A DNA stretch of 64,000 bases, from contig NZ_AUXT01000169.1 in the NCBI RefSeq assembly GCF_001625595.1, forward strand, positions 1 through 64,000. The letters run 5' to 3'. The stretch's first letter is position 1. Each line of letters begins with the position of its first letter. The notes under the pieces were generated by a model. That model did no database searches. It was not told the DNA's origin and worked only from the letters and a program-made list of their open reading frames with translations. Source of the stretch: Pseudoalteromonas luteoviolacea NCIMB 1942 (GTDB lineage Bacteria; Pseudomonadota; Gammaproteobacteria; Enterobacterales; Alteromonadaceae). Position numbers and translations under genes: made by a program. Below are positions 44,033 to 53,682 of the stretch, piece after piece.

Positions 44033-44566
44033 TTAATGCTTGGCGGCACTGTTGTCACTTAATACCGATTGTATTGCCGCGAGCATTGGCTGCGCTAACT
44101 GCTCGCTATAACCGGCTTTCGTATAAGTGATTTTGCCATGTTTATCGATCACCATTGTATAGGGGAGGCCGGGCTTTTTGAGCGAGTTATACAAGGCATG
44201 TTTTTTGTCAAATACAAACTCAAGTTGCAGACCTTTTTTCTCAAATTGTTTCACAAATTTTTTGTAAGTGCGTCTTGTTTGTCTGAGCTTGCCTTCTTCT
44301 CGGGTATTGACGACGATGATGCGAATTTTATCTGTCCCTAATTTACGCTGTAGGCCCTCCAATAAAGGCAGTATTTTTTTGCAGTATGGGCACCAAGAAG
44401 CCCAAAAAGTAACGACCGTTGGAGTGTCGAGACTACGAAAAACCGGCGTCCCTTGTTTGTTTAGGCCAATGGTTTGTTCGCTACCAAACTGTGTCATTGC
44501 CGCTTGTGTGGAGGCTGTAAAACACAGTGCCCACAATAGCAAAAGGAATTTATTTAACATGTGCAT
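44033..44566 (-). CDS. TlpA/ResA-like thiol-disulfide oxidoreductase
   Basis: 177 residues with a signal peptide (LLLLWALCFTASTQA). The thioredoxin fold has the active site WASWCPYCKKILPLLEGL (CPYC, about residues 58-63), then IIVVNTREEGKLRQTRRTYKKF and the cis-Pro strand GLPYTMVID. It acts in the periplasm as a reductase or oxidase; a role in cytochrome c maturation or metal handling is possible but the neighbours give no clue. The frame is intact and the gene stands alone. Either of two close ATGs could be the start. Confidence 0.88.
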   Translation of the reverse strand: MHMLNKFLLLLWALCFTASTQAAMTQFGSEQTIGLNKQGTPVFRSLDTPTVVTFWASWCPYCKKILPLLEGLQRKLGTDKIRIIVVNTREEGKLRQTRRTYKKFVKQFEKKGLQLEFVFDKKHALYNSLKKPGLPYTMVIDKHGKITYTKAGYSEQLAQPMLAAIQSVLSDNSAAKH

Positions 44567-44908
44567 TTATCCTATTTATGACGCAAGGACTATGAGAGTT
44601 GCGCCTTATTAACGAATAAACGCAATTTATTTGAATAGATAACAGTTGTGAAAGGTTTCAGTTCCCAGAGTTTAAGCACATGCACTTAAATTAAATTGTA
44701 TATACAAGAACACCGGCTGGTTATCTTGACCTTCAACGATTGATGCTGCTAGCAGCTTATTGAACTTTGTATTCCTCCCAACCTTGAACATATCACACCA
44801 ATTTTAATACTTTGCGATCAAAACCACGCTCAGGACTAAGCATTTTTTGCGCAACCGTGTATATCCTTATTGGGAACTAAAGGTAAACAACATGTAAAGG
44901 ATACAAAA

Positions 44909-46093
44909 ATGAAATCGATTTATTTGAGCGCCATCTCTTTGGTTGTCGGGCTTGGTGTAAGTCAGGTAGATGCGTCTAGTTGTGAGGGGGCAAATGCTTA
45001 TCCAAATTGGCCGCAACTTGATTGGCAGGGCAAACCAAGTCATGCCAATACGGGTGACAAAATGCAGCATGATAATAAGCTCTATCAGGCTAATTGGTGG
45101 ACCAAGTCTGAGCCCGGTAGCAATGCGGCATGGCAATATCTGGGACGATGCAGTGATACTATGCAGCCTTCTCCCGTCGAAAAATATGGCCGTTTAAAAG
45201 TGTGTGGCACTGGCCTGTGTAGTGAACACAACGAGCGTATTCAGCTACGAGGAATGAGCAGCCATGGGTTGCAGTGGTATGGGCTTGGTAAATGTATGAC
45301 GGACGTGAGTTTAGATGTCTTAGCATATGATTGGCAGGCCGACATTGTGCGCTTGAGCTTGTATGTACAAGAAGGCGGCTATGAAAATGATCCTGTAGGG
45401 TTTACGGCGCAAATGAATACCCTAATTGAAATGGCCAGTCAACGTGGGTTGTATGTCTTGGTGGACTGGCACCAGCTGAACCCGGGCGATCCGAATTTCA
45501 ATTTGGAGTTGGCCAAACAGTTTTTCACCGATATTGTCACCAGAAATAAACATCGCAAAAATGTGATTTACGATATTGCCAACGAGCCAAACAAAGTTGA
45601 GTGGTCACAGATCCGCCATTATGCAGAGCAGGTTATTCCGGTCATCAGAAGTATTCAGCCCGATGCATTGGTTTTACTGGGTACACACGGCTGGTCTACG
45701 TTTGGTGCGTCTTCGGGTGGCAGTGTACAAGATGTCGTCAACGATCCGGTGAAATTCGACAACATTATGTATACCTTCCATTTTTATGCCGCATCGCACA
45801 AAGCATACTACCGCACGGTGTTAGATCAAGCGTCAGATGTATTACCTGTGTTTGTTAGCGAGTGGGGTACGCAAAATTATGATGGTGATGGCCCCAATGA
45901 TTTTGTCAGTGCGCAGCAATACATTGATCTGATGGCGCGAAAAAAAATCAGTTGGACAAACTGGAATTACTCAGATGATTTTCGCAGTGGAGCAGTATTT
46001 AAGCGTGGCGCCTGTACAAGCCAGAACTTTTCTGACAGCCAGCTTAAAGAAGCAGGGGCTTGGGTAAAATCACGGATCGGCGAAGGTAGATAA
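44909..46093 (+). CDS. Secreted GH5 endoglucanase with N-terminal CBM5-like module
   Basis: 394 residues from the ATG at 44909 (AAAGGA in front). A signal peptide (MKSIYLSAISLVVGLGVSQVDA) is followed by a carbohydrate-binding module of CBM5/12 type (about 24-84: YPNWPQLDWQGKPSHANTGD, LYQANWWTKSEPGS), then a GH5 catalytic domain. The acid/base Glu is in YDIANEPNK and the nucleophile Glu in PVFVSEWGTQ; LRGMSSHGLQWYG and VDWHQLNPGD are typical of subfamily GH5_2. It would cut beta-1,4-glucan outside the cell. It differs from cold-active Pseudoalteromonas CelG in having the module at the N terminus. Alone, with its own promoter region. Confidence 0.93.
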   Translation: MKSIYLSAISLVVGLGVSQVDASSCEGANAYPNWPQLDWQGKPSHANTGDKMQHDNKLYQANWWTKSEPGSNAAWQYLGRCSDTMQPSPVEKYGRLKVCGTGLCSEHNERIQLRGMSSHGLQWYGLGKCMTDVSLDVLAYDWQADIVRLSLYVQEGGYENDPVGFTAQMNTLIEMASQRGLYVLVDWHQLNPGDPNFNLELAKQFFTDIVTRNKHRKNVIYDIANEPNKVEWSQIRHYAEQVIPVIRSIQPDALVLLGTHGWSTFGASSGGSVQDVVNDPVKFDNIMYTFHFYAASHKAYYRTVLDQASDVLPVFVSEWGTQNYDGDGPNDFVSAQQYIDLMARKKISWTNWNYSDDFRSGAVFKRGACTSQNFSDSQLKEAGAWVKSRIGEGR

Positions 46094-46197
46094 ACAAAGT
46101 GGCTATATTTGGGCATATTTGCAATATAGTGAAGATATAGTAAATATGCTTTGTATCGTATCACAGTGATGAAAGTAATTTTACACGAGCATTGCAC

Positions 46198-46248
46198 AAA
46201 ATATCGTCTACCTTATTAGAGTAAAAAACCAAATGAAGACGATATTTT
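46198..46248 (+). repeat. 12-bp inverted repeat between cellulase and chemoreceptor
   Basis: AAAATATCGTCT (46198-46209) and AGACGATATTTT (46237-46248) are perfect arms 27 bases apart, ending in TTTT. It may be a terminator of the cellulase gene or an operator. The rest of 46094-46396 is AT-rich without a gene. Confidence 0.6.
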
Positions 46249-46399
46249 CCCTCAATTGGGTATAGGAAAAAGTTTTAGTTATTTATTTTATTGTTTTCAT
46301 TTATTTAACTAGAAAATAATGATTTTTTCTGTAAGAGTGTGGCCTGTAAATTATTTACAGTCGTATAAGTTGTGTTGAATAAAATATAGTGGTGCAGTG

Positions 46400-48391
46400 A
46401 TGTTACAAGCAATTGCTCGATACGTATCTAGTCATATGACTACCGTTGTGTTACTACCGTGCTTACTGCTAGGAGCGGTGATTTTTTATGATGTATCTGT
46501 GTCAGCGAAGCGGATGAATGACGCCTATGATGCAGAATATAATGCGTTTTTAAGTCATGCTGTGTTGAGCGTGATCCATGAAACGCAAAAGGAGCGCGGG
46601 GCATCCGCAGGCTTTATCGGTTCAAAGGGGGCTAAGTTTAGAGACAACTTGCGCCAACAGCGCAGTCAAACAGACAGGCTTTTAGCTTCTTTAAAAGAAA
46701 AACAAAAACATTGGGATTTAATGCCCGAAATGGCCAAAGAGCTCGACGAGTTTGAGCGTAAGTTTAGCCGCCTAGCCACGGTGCGTGGACAAGTTGACAA
46801 CCTGTCTATCCCTCTTTCTGAAGTGTTAAAGTATTACACCGATATTAACCTCAAAGCGCTGCATATTGTGATCACCGCATCGCGATTAAGTAACGATCAC
46901 ACCATCGCCTCAGAACTGGTGGCTATTTATAACTTCTCCAGTGCGAAAGAGTCGGCGGGCATAGAGCGGGCGGTATTGTCGAATGTACTCAGCCGTGATG
47001 GATTCACATCTGTACTTAAAACCAAGCATGTGGCACTGATCACCAAACAACAGGTGTACCTTGAAGAAGCACTTGAGGCGTCGCCTTTGGCCATGAAACG
47101 GATGTTTGAACAGGCATTAGATAACCCTGTTATGCGCGAAGTTGAGCGGTTTCGCCGTGGAGTGGCTGATAAAAACACAGGGTTTGGGCTGGACGCCGAA
47201 GCTTGGTTCAGGGCGGCGACGGATCGCATCAATGCATTAAAAGAAGCAGAAGAGAACGCGCTCAACTTGGTGGACGAGACCGCGATTAAAATTCAGCAGC
47301 AAGCGGTACTGGTACTCGTTATTGAGCTGATAATTTTAGTGGTTGGGCTGATGGTTACCGCCGCGTTATTCTTTGCTATTCGACTGCGCCGTCGCCAATC
47401 AAGCATGATTGCCGAAGGCATTGATATCGCGCGCTTACATAAAAATTTGGGTCACGAGATAGATGTGATTTCCAAAGATGATTTAGGCAATTCGGCACTG
47501 AATATTAATAACTTAACTAAGCAGTTTGAAGATGACTTGATTGAGTTTGCTCGAGTTTCAGCACAAATTGCTGGCTCATCTCAAGAAACGGCAGTGGCAA
47601 TTCAGCAGAGCCAAGAAAACTTGATAAGCCAACAGACGGGCATACAGACAATTGCATCGGCATCTGAGCAAATGAGCGCGAATATTCAGGTCATTGCAAA
47701 CTCCATGAATGAAAATGCCGCAGCGGCTAAAACCGTGACGCAGGAGTCTTTGCAAGGGCAGCAAGTTGTTGCGGATGCTGTGCAGGTTATTCAACAGGCG
47801 TCCGATGATATGGCGCGCTCTGCAACAACCGTAGATGCGTTGAATGAGCGAGTGGGCAGCATTTCTTCCATGGTTGAAATGATCAAGAGTATCGCAGAGC
47901 AAACTAACTTATTGGCGTTGAACGCCGCGATTGAAGCTGCTCGAGCTGGTGAGCAGGGGAGAGGCTTTGCGGTGGTCGCCGATGAGGTGCGCAGTCTGGC
48001 CAGTCGTACCCAAAAATCCACAGAAGAAATTTCAGCATTGGTGTCTGAACTGCAAACCAGTTCATCTGAAGCATCCAGTGTGATCACCCAAGGAAAAGAA
48101 AATGCGTTGGAAGCGGCTGAGCGGGCTGAGGCCATTAAGCAAGCTCTTGAGCAAATCGTAGAGCAGGCGCAGCAAGTAGAGCTGGTGACAGAGTCTGTTT
48201 CAAGTAATACTCAGCAGCAAAGCAATGCCATTGACGAAGTGAGCCAAAATATCACTGCGATTTTTCAAAAAGCGACAGAAAATGTCACCGGTGCGGAGCA
48301 GATCAGCGTGGCAGCGACTGACATTGCGAGCGCCGCCAAAGTAATGGATAAGCTGATTGCGCAGTATTCTGTGAGCCAATCGGTGCGTTAA
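46400..48391 (+). CDS. Methyl-accepting chemotaxis protein with NIT sensor domain
   Basis: 663 residues from the ATG at 46400 (GTG just before is possible). First helix about 16-36. The periplasmic NIT domain (about 45-290) has [19 protein letters not shown] second helix follows (about 305-330, [23 protein letters not shown]), then a linker and signalling domain with the hairpin tip [38 protein letters not shown] domains sense nitrate/nitrite in known cases. It feeds the CheA kinase elsewhere. The C terminus lacks a CheR-tether pentapeptide. Confidence 0.94.
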   Translation: MLQAIARYVSSHMTTVVLLPCLLLGAVIFYDVSVSAKRMNDAYDAEYNAFLSHAVLSVIHETQKERGASAGFIGSKGAKFRDNLRQQRSQTDRLLASLKEKQKHWDLMPEMAKELDEFERKFSRLATVRGQVDNLSIPLSEVLKYYTDINLKALHIVITASRLSNDHTIASELVAIYNFSSAKESAGIERAVLSNVLSRDGFTSVLKTKHVALITKQQVYLEEALEASPLAMKRMFEQALDNPVMREVERFRRGVADKNTGFGLDAEAWFRAATDRINALKEAEENALNLVDETAIKIQQQAVLVLVIELIILVVGLMVTAALFFAIRLRRRQSSMIAEGIDIARLHKNLGHEIDVISKDDLGNSALNINNLTKQFEDDLIEFARVSAQIAGSSQETAVAIQQSQENLISQQTGIQTIASASEQMSANIQVIANSMNENAAAAKTVTQESLQGQQVVADAVQVIQQASDDMARSATTVDALNERVGSISSMVEMIKSIAEQTNLLALNAAIEAARAGEQGRGFAVVADEVRSLASRTQKSTEEISALVSELQTSSSEASSVITQGKENALEAAERAEAIKQALEQIVEQAQQVELVTESVSSNTQQQSNAIDEVSQNITAIFQKATENVTGAEQISVAATDIASAAKVMDKLIAQYSVSQSVR

Positions 48392-48487
48392 GCAGGTGGG
48401 GGAGAAACCCCCTATACCAATACGATAGTGATGATCGCATTGAGGGTGTTGCACGTAACAGGTTAAAAAGTGAAAAAGACATTCGTT

Positions 48488-48706
48488 ATGCAACACGCCA
48501 TTACCCCTAAAAAATTACTTAATAGCAAGTGGACATCGGTCAATCCCACACACAAAGAAAAGCACTTTATTGTTACCTGTGTGGAATTTGATGAAGAGGG
48601 CCGTGTCATCGAATGCATTATTGAGGCGGTGATGACTCACCGCGAGCAAGATATAAACTGGCGCGAACTTAAAGACCCTAAAGCTTGGAAAATGGGCTGG
48701 AAATAA
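48488..48706 (+). CDS. Small Trp-rich protein, TIGR02450 family
   Basis: 72 residues from the ATG at 48488. A GTG at 48470 with an upstream AGG is an alternative start. The sequence (TPKKLLNSKWTSVNPTHKEKHF, NWRELKDPKAWKMGWK) matches the conserved Trp-rich family of unknown function found widely in gammaproteobacteria. No catalytic motif or signal is seen. It ends close to the convergent O-methyltransferase. Confidence 0.85.
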   Translation: MQHAITPKKLLNSKWTSVNPTHKEKHFIVTCVEFDEEGRVIECIIEAVMTHREQDINWRELKDPKAWKMGWK

Positions 48707-48714
48707 TTAGTCCG

Positions 48715-49299
48715 CTACGCCGCTTTGTATGCGACAAATTCACCTTTCCCCACTGGTATCAGTGCCGTTGTGTAGCTTGGGCTTTGATTAAGATAGTGCA
48801 TAAAGTCTTTCAGCTCTTGTGGATGGGAAGTTGCGTTGTCACAAACAATGATGCCTCCGGGAATAAGTAATTGCTCAATATCGGCGATAATCTCCATATA
48901 AATGGCGCGATCAGCATCGAAAAAGACTAAATCATAGCTGGTTTCTAGTTGCTTTAGTGTCGTGGTTATGTCGCCATGAACACAGTGGATTTGTACATTG
49001 AGGTTCGCTTTATCGATGTTATTACGTGCTTGTTGGTGTTTGTGTTCATGCCCTTCGATGGTGGTGATATGACCATCGAAGGGAAGCGCGCTTGCCATCC
49101 AAAGCGTAGAGTAACCGTTCGAAGTGCCCAGCTCTAGAATACGCCGAGTACTACTCGCTTTGATTAAAAATGCTAAAAACTCGCCGGTATCTTGTGTGAT
49201 ATTGAGGTATTTAGACTGCTTATCTAACGCGTTTGCGTCATTTTCTTCTCCCAGTTTGGCAAGATCTGTTAATAACTGGGTTAAGTGGTTATTTAGCAT
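48715..49299 (-). CDS. Class I O-methyltransferase, last gene of a six-gene operon
   Basis: 194 residues, family 3 O-methyltransferase: RILELGTSNGYSTLWMA (SAM binding, about 50-66), HITTIEGHEHKHQQA, and DLVFFDADRA (metal site). The short lid fits catechol- or small-phenol-type substrates. It lies 18 bases after the TauE-like gene, with AAGGAGTG before the ATG, so it is transcribed with the 50-54 kb genes. It would methylate an intermediate or product of that cluster. Confidence 0.92.
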   Translation of the reverse strand: MLNNHLTQLLTDLAKLGEENDANALDKQSKYLNITQDTGEFLAFLIKASSTRRILELGTSNGYSTLWMASALPFDGHITTIEGHEHKHQQARNNIDKANLNVQIHCVHGDITTTLKQLETSYDLVFFDADRAIYMEIIADIEQLLIPGGIIVCDNATSHPQELKDFMHYLNQSPSYTTALIPVGKGEFVAYKAA

Positions 49300-49317
49300 A
49301 GTGTCACTCCTTGTGAG

Positions 49318-50073
49318 TTAAACAATTATCGCGCTGTTTTTAAAGATCACATACGCGCCGAGCAACGTAAGCGCCGAGTAAAAAATACGTTGAAATAAGA
49401 CCACGGAAATGCGCTGTCGCAACTTTGCTCCTAGATACATACATATTGTTGCTGGTAACAGCGCGACAACCGATAAGGCGCTGGTGGAAGGCGTCAAAAT
49501 CCCTTGCCAGATCAAACCAATACTGAGTCCGAGCGACGAACAAGTGAATAAAATGCCCATGGCTTGAATGAGCTTTTCTTTGGGTAGCCCAATGGCTTGT
49601 AAATAAAACACGCCGGGGACGGCTGAAGATCCTGTTAAACCGGTGAATACACCATTGCACACACCAAGTAACATCCCAGCGCGCGGTTGCCAAGAAACAC
49701 TAATGTGCGGCTTAAACTGTAAGATACCTAGGCTGCCATAGCAGATCAATAAAACTCCCAAAAGGAGTGACATATGTGCTTGGTCAATGAATTGAGTTAA
49801 TAAGCAGCCCAGTGCGACTGAAACGGTCGCAAAAAAGAAAAATAGTCGTTGCGTTCGCCACAAGGTGCGCCAATATTGGCCACTGATTGCTTGCACTATA
49901 TTGGTTATAAAAGCGGGAAGCGCGACCAGAGCCATCGCTGGGTGGATCCCAATGATGGCAGTCAACAGGCCCAGTACAATGGGGGGGAGGCCGAGCCCCA
50001 CCACCCCTTTTACCAACCCTGCAAACCCAAACACCCCTAAAATAATGGCGATGGTTAAGTTGGTATACTCCAT
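49318..50073 (-). CDS. TauE/SafE-family membrane exporter
   Basis: 251 residues with about eight helices and two matching halves (LGLPPIVLGLLTAIIG and GLTGSSAVPGVFYLQAIGL), the pattern of TSUP/TauE-SafE proteins that move sulfite, sulfonates and other small anions. The start codon overlaps the stop of the cupin gene by one base, so translation is coupled. In this operon it is the likely exporter of the product. Substrate unknown. Confidence 0.9.
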   Translation of the reverse strand: MEYTNLTIAIILGVFGFAGLVKGVVGLGLPPIVLGLLTAIIGIHPAMALVALPAFITNIVQAISGQYWRTLWRTQRLFFFFATVSVALGCLLTQFIDQAHMSLLLGVLLICYGSLGILQFKPHISVSWQPRAGMLLGVCNGVFTGLTGSSAVPGVFYLQAIGLPKEKLIQAMGILFTCSSLGLSIGLIWQGILTPSTSALSVVALLPATICMYLGAKLRQRISVVLFQRIFYSALTLLGAYVIFKNSAIIV

Positions 50074-50603
50074 TAGGCGCTCTCTAGAGCATTCTCTGGA
50101 AAGCGTGCTTCGACACCTTGTGTTGCAAACAGATTTAAGGCCGCTAGTACATCATTGAGTTCCTCTTCATCAAGCACCTTGGGCTTATTTGTAGCGAAAT
50201 GTTCGACCAATGCGAGAATATCTTGCTTGCGGTTCTCAATATAAACATCGGTTTGTTGATAATCAAAATGCGTTGCTCCCTCTAGTAGCGCATCCATTTT
50301 TTTGTTGTTTTTCACAAACTCGATATCGAACTCACCCAATTGCATGAGGACATAGCGACTTGGTATACCCGGCTCCATAGCGTTGGCAAAGCGATGCTTT
50401 AGCTTGGACGGGATCTGAAACACTTCGCCAAGTGGTACATGGTATACTTGATGTCTATCTGGTAATTCAATGTTTATGGCACCTTTGGCGCAATAAATCA
50501 TGTCGGATACAGATTGATGAAAATGGTAGGGAACAGCTCTATGATCTAAATTAAATAAGCTGACTCGAATGCCATTTTCATAGTAAAACTCTTTCATTTC
50601 CAT
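50073..50603 (-). CDS. Cupin-domain protein
   Basis: 176 residues. The beta-barrel cupin motif is visible as AVPYHFHQSVSDMIYCAKGAINIEL with metal-binding HxHx5(S/D) positions, then HVPLGEVFQIPSKLKHRF. The C-terminal helical extension (about 115-176) is not recognised. Cupins of this kind act as dioxygenases, isomerases or metal-bound sensors. An AAGGAG site precedes the ATG at 50603. It lies between the FAD-protein gene and the exporter, in the same operon. Confidence 0.82.
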   Translation of the reverse strand: MEMKEFYYENGIRVSLFNLDHRAVPYHFHQSVSDMIYCAKGAINIELPDRHQVYHVPLGEVFQIPSKLKHRFANAMEPGIPSRYVLMQLGEFDIEFVKNNKKMDALLEGATHFDYQQTDVYIENRKQDILALVEHFATNKPKVLDEEELNDVLAALNLFATQGVEARFPENALESA

Positions 50604-50624
50604 TGTTTGCTCCTTGTCGTACGG

Positions 50625-52364
50625 TTAGGCATGGACCTTATCTTGATCTGTGCGAGAGTGTTGTGGCATCGTTTTTTGATAAATATGATCGACCCAGTCA
50701 TGGGCGACACTTTGCGCAGCTTCTACAAATGCAGCAGCAAAATTTCGCTCGTTTTGCCAATAGCGAGTAAGTACGCCAAAGGAAGATAAGTAGGGCGATA
50801 CCTGCACTTGCTGGGTATTCGGATCAGTCCGCATAGCGCGGTAGGATTCGTACCCCAGTAACTGAATTCCACCTGTTTGGTAATTTTGCTCGGTGTGAGG
50901 GCGCAACTCCCCTCGTGCGATGAGCGATTTGACTAGGTTGTCTGGGTGGCGCGCTAGTTTAAAGCTTTGTCCTGCTGCTAAAATAAGGCCATCTGCATGG
51001 AGTTGCTTTTGGGGCTGTCCGAAGGTAACCACCATGTCTGTTTTAGTCACTTTTATCGCATCCTTGTGCTCATAACCTAGCTGACAGCTAGACAATATGC
51101 CAGCTTCAAACAATGCGATCAATTTTTGCGCATTGAGCAGCGGAATAGGCACTGCCGTGCGAATAAAATGGGTGTCGAGTACACTGTCATACCGCTGCTT
51201 TTCATCTGGCTTCAAATAGCGATAAAACTTCATACGCCTGACTCGTAATAAAACATTGTGGATCAGTGCATTATCTTGAGGCAGCGTGGCATCGTACTTG
51301 AGCTTTTCCAATGCCGAACTAAATGGTGGGTGAGCGACTTCATGCCAACCAATAGCCCCTTCTGAAGCATCTTTGAGCTCTTTATCAATGAGCAGCAGTA
51401 TGTCATCCAACGTGAGGCGCTTTCCCTGTTTTTGTTCTAAATCGAAGAACGTCTCCTCTGTTAGGTATTTAAACTGGTGTTCAATGCGCTTATCTCGTAC
51501 TGCTGGGAAAAAACCACAGCGGCTAAGTGCATGGATTTTTAGCTTAATCGTGTGCTCATCGGCGATGAATGCGGTGGCATCTCCTTGTGTGTTGTGACTA
51601 AATTGCCCAGACTCCACTAATGATAGGATGGCGTCAATTCCGCTTGGCCCCATACCTTTGATGCAAATGTGTTTAGTTGTTTCTTTACCTTGTTGAAGCT
51701 GTTTTGTTAGCCAAGAGTTTAGTCTTGAATACGGATAGGGCGAAGTAAGTACACGGTCATCATATTGGCTTTGCTTTATGCTATTCCAATGGCCTGTTGC
51801 AAGTAGAACTTTGTCGAACACCTGAGTGGTCGCATTCAAACTCGCGGATTGGCGAAACTGTAGTGCAAACCCCTCTTCTGTTGATTGGCCATCGAGTACT
51901 TGGCAATCATTGAAATGTCTCAGCCTCATACCATTTTCCTTGGCAACGAGACAGTACTGTGTGAATCGAGCTTTGAGGTATAGCCCAAATAGCGCTCGTG
52001 GGTAAAAGGCGTCTTGGTCGGGTTGCCAGAGCGCGACGTCTTCTAGGTCTGGGTGAGTTACTTTAATGAGGTCAGGCACTTTCTTGGCCAACTCTGTCCG
52101 TCGTTCACATAGCCAGTCATAAAAATCATTGTCAAATAGCGCCATCATGTAAGTTTGGTTGTTACACAAATGCGTGGGCAGTAATTCTTCATTGCAATAG
52201 GGATGACCGGGTCCATTGTCTTGACGCTGCTCTATGGTGACCACTTCAATATTGCGACAATCTAGTTTAGACGCGATGAGCTGCTTCACTAGGTGTACTA
52301 ATGCCGCTGTCCCCGAAAAGCCAGTTCCCACGATGCAAAACTTAGTTATGTTTTTACTTTGCAT
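50625..52364 (-). CDS. FAD/NAD(P)-binding oxidoreductase (PF13454-like)
   Basis: 579 residues. The N-terminal Rossmann motif FCIVGTGFSGTAALVHL (6-22) binds FAD. A second dinucleotide motif HICIKGMGPSGIDAIL (about 235) would bind NAD(P)H. The central DGLILAAGQSFKLA region fits the same family. Such proteins resemble lysine/ornithine N-hydroxylases and other flavin monooxygenases. Here it could hydroxylate an amine or amino acid supplied by the aminotransferase and diiron enzyme, which is inference. It lies between the aminotransferase (46 bases) and the cupin gene (21 bases). Confidence 0.85.
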   Translation of the reverse strand: MQSKNITKFCIVGTGFSGTAALVHLVKQLIASKLDCRNIEVVTIEQRQDNGPGHPYCNEELLPTHLCNNQTYMMALFDNDFYDWLCERRTELAKKVPDLIKVTHPDLEDVALWQPDQDAFYPRALFGLYLKARFTQYCLVAKENGMRLRHFNDCQVLDGQSTEEGFALQFRQSASLNATTQVFDKVLLATGHWNSIKQSQYDDRVLTSPYPYSRLNSWLTKQLQQGKETTKHICIKGMGPSGIDAILSLVESGQFSHNTQGDATAFIADEHTIKLKIHALSRCGFFPAVRDKRIEHQFKYLTEETFFDLEQKQGKRLTLDDILLLIDKELKDASEGAIGWHEVAHPPFSSALEKLKYDATLPQDNALIHNVLLRVRRMKFYRYLKPDEKQRYDSVLDTHFIRTAVPIPLLNAQKLIALFEAGILSSCQLGYEHKDAIKVTKTDMVVTFGQPQKQLHADGLILAAGQSFKLARHPDNLVKSLIARGELRPHTEQNYQTGGIQLLGYESYRAMRTDPNTQQVQVSPYLSSFGVLTRYWQNERNFAAAFVEAAQSVAHDWVDHIYQKTMPQHSRTDQDKVHA

Positions 52365-52410
52365 GGTTTAATTTCCTTTTACTGACCCAGCTGAGCTGGG
52401 CCATACCTGA

Positions 52411-53682
52411 CTACAGGCTCTCGAGTGCCAACTTTATACGACTGGCGGCCTCTTCAAGTGTTGCCTTAGTTCGGCCGCAATTCATACGAATAAAATGCCG
52501 CAGTTGCTCACACCCTTCAGCGAAGTGCATGCCGCCAATGGAAGCTACCTTGGCTTTTTCTAAGATAAAGGCTTGCGCGGTATCAAACCCTGCCGCTGTA
52601 ATTTTTTCGCCATAGCTTGAGATGTCGACAAAAATGAAGAAGCCTCCTTGCGGTACTGGCGCAACGACACCATCAATGGCATTGAGCAGATCAGTATAGT
52701 TTTGCAAATTTGCTCTGGAGTCTATGGCACGTTGATGAGCAATGTCATCCATATAGGCTTGCATGGCTTCATTCGTCGCCACCTGTGCATAGGTTGCGGC
52801 AAATGAATTAAGGTTAACCTGTACGCGAGCCATCATAGTCACCAACTTAGCAGGCGCACAAATATAGCCAGCTCGATCGCCGTGCATGCCATATGTTTTG
52901 CCGGGGCCTGTGACAATCGTAGTACAGTCTCTTAGTGCATATTGGGTATGATCTTTGTCGGTAAATGTATAGGCAGAAATGGTCTCTGGGCCATCTAAAA
53001 TATGTGACTCATAGGGGCAATCAAACAACACTTGGATCGCTGGCAGGTCGCGCTTGGCACGCTCAATATTATGTTTGGCAATAACATCGGCCAATTTACA
53101 CTGTTCTTTGTATGAATAAATTTTTCCTGATGGATTGACGCAATCCCCTAGGATAATCATTTTAGTTTGATCGGTAATGGCAGCTTCTAGTTGTGCGGGT
53201 TGCATACCTTGTTGATAAAAATCATCGACCAATACCGGGACCATGGTTGCATCGTGCAGTGCGAGCATATCGGCATAGTGAGGCCAATTCGGCAAGGGAA
53301 CAATCACTTCATCTTTTGGATCGAGTAGTGTATGAAATGCGACAGTAATTGCGCCTTTGATACCGCCTGGTGTCACCATGACTTCATCAGCAGGTGAATA
53401 TCTTAAACCACGCAAGCGAAATACTCGGTCGCTGATTGACTCGCGTAAAAACGCAAACCCAGTGACCGGCGCAAATTCATGAATGGCTCTAGTATCATTT
53501 TTGATGAAATTGATCACCGCGTCGTCAATACGTGTGTCGGCCATGTTGTCTAGCGTTCCAATACTAAGGTCGATGACTTGCTGTTCTGAATTGGCGTTGA
53601 TACTGGCTATTTTGGCTTTCGTGCCATGGGTAATTGAATCCCTAAGAGCAAGCGAAGTCTGAGAAAATACTGAGTTATGCAT
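52411..53682 (-). CDS. PLP-dependent class I/II aminotransferase
   Basis: 423 residues, fold type I. Visible are VTPGGIKGAITVAFHTLLDP, PLPNWPHYADMLALH, ILGDCVNPSGKIYS (the NPSG motif), VLFDCPYES and GPGKTYGMHGDRAGYICAP holding the PLP-binding Lys. The C-terminal Arg that holds the substrate carboxylate lies in HFIRMNCGRTK. It overlaps the diiron-enzyme gene by 8 bases, so both are made together. The true reaction could be transamination, decarboxylation or C-S/C-C lyase; the substrate is unknown. Confidence 0.9.
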   Translation of the reverse strand: MHNSVFSQTSLALRDSITHGTKAKIASINANSEQQVIDLSIGTLDNMADTRIDDAVINFIKNDTRAIHEFAPVTGFAFLRESISDRVFRLRGLRYSPADEVMVTPGGIKGAITVAFHTLLDPKDEVIVPLPNWPHYADMLALHDATMVPVLVDDFYQQGMQPAQLEAAITDQTKMIILGDCVNPSGKIYSYKEQCKLADVIAKHNIERAKRDLPAIQVLFDCPYESHILDGPETISAYTFTDKDHTQYALRDCTTIVTGPGKTYGMHGDRAGYICAPAKLVTMMARVQVNLNSFAATYAQVATNEAMQAYMDDIAHQRAIDSRANLQNYTDLLNAIDGVVAPVPQGGFFIFVDISSYGEKITAAGFDTAQAFILEKAKVASIGGMHFAEGCEQLRHFIRMNCGRTKATLEEAASRIKLALESL

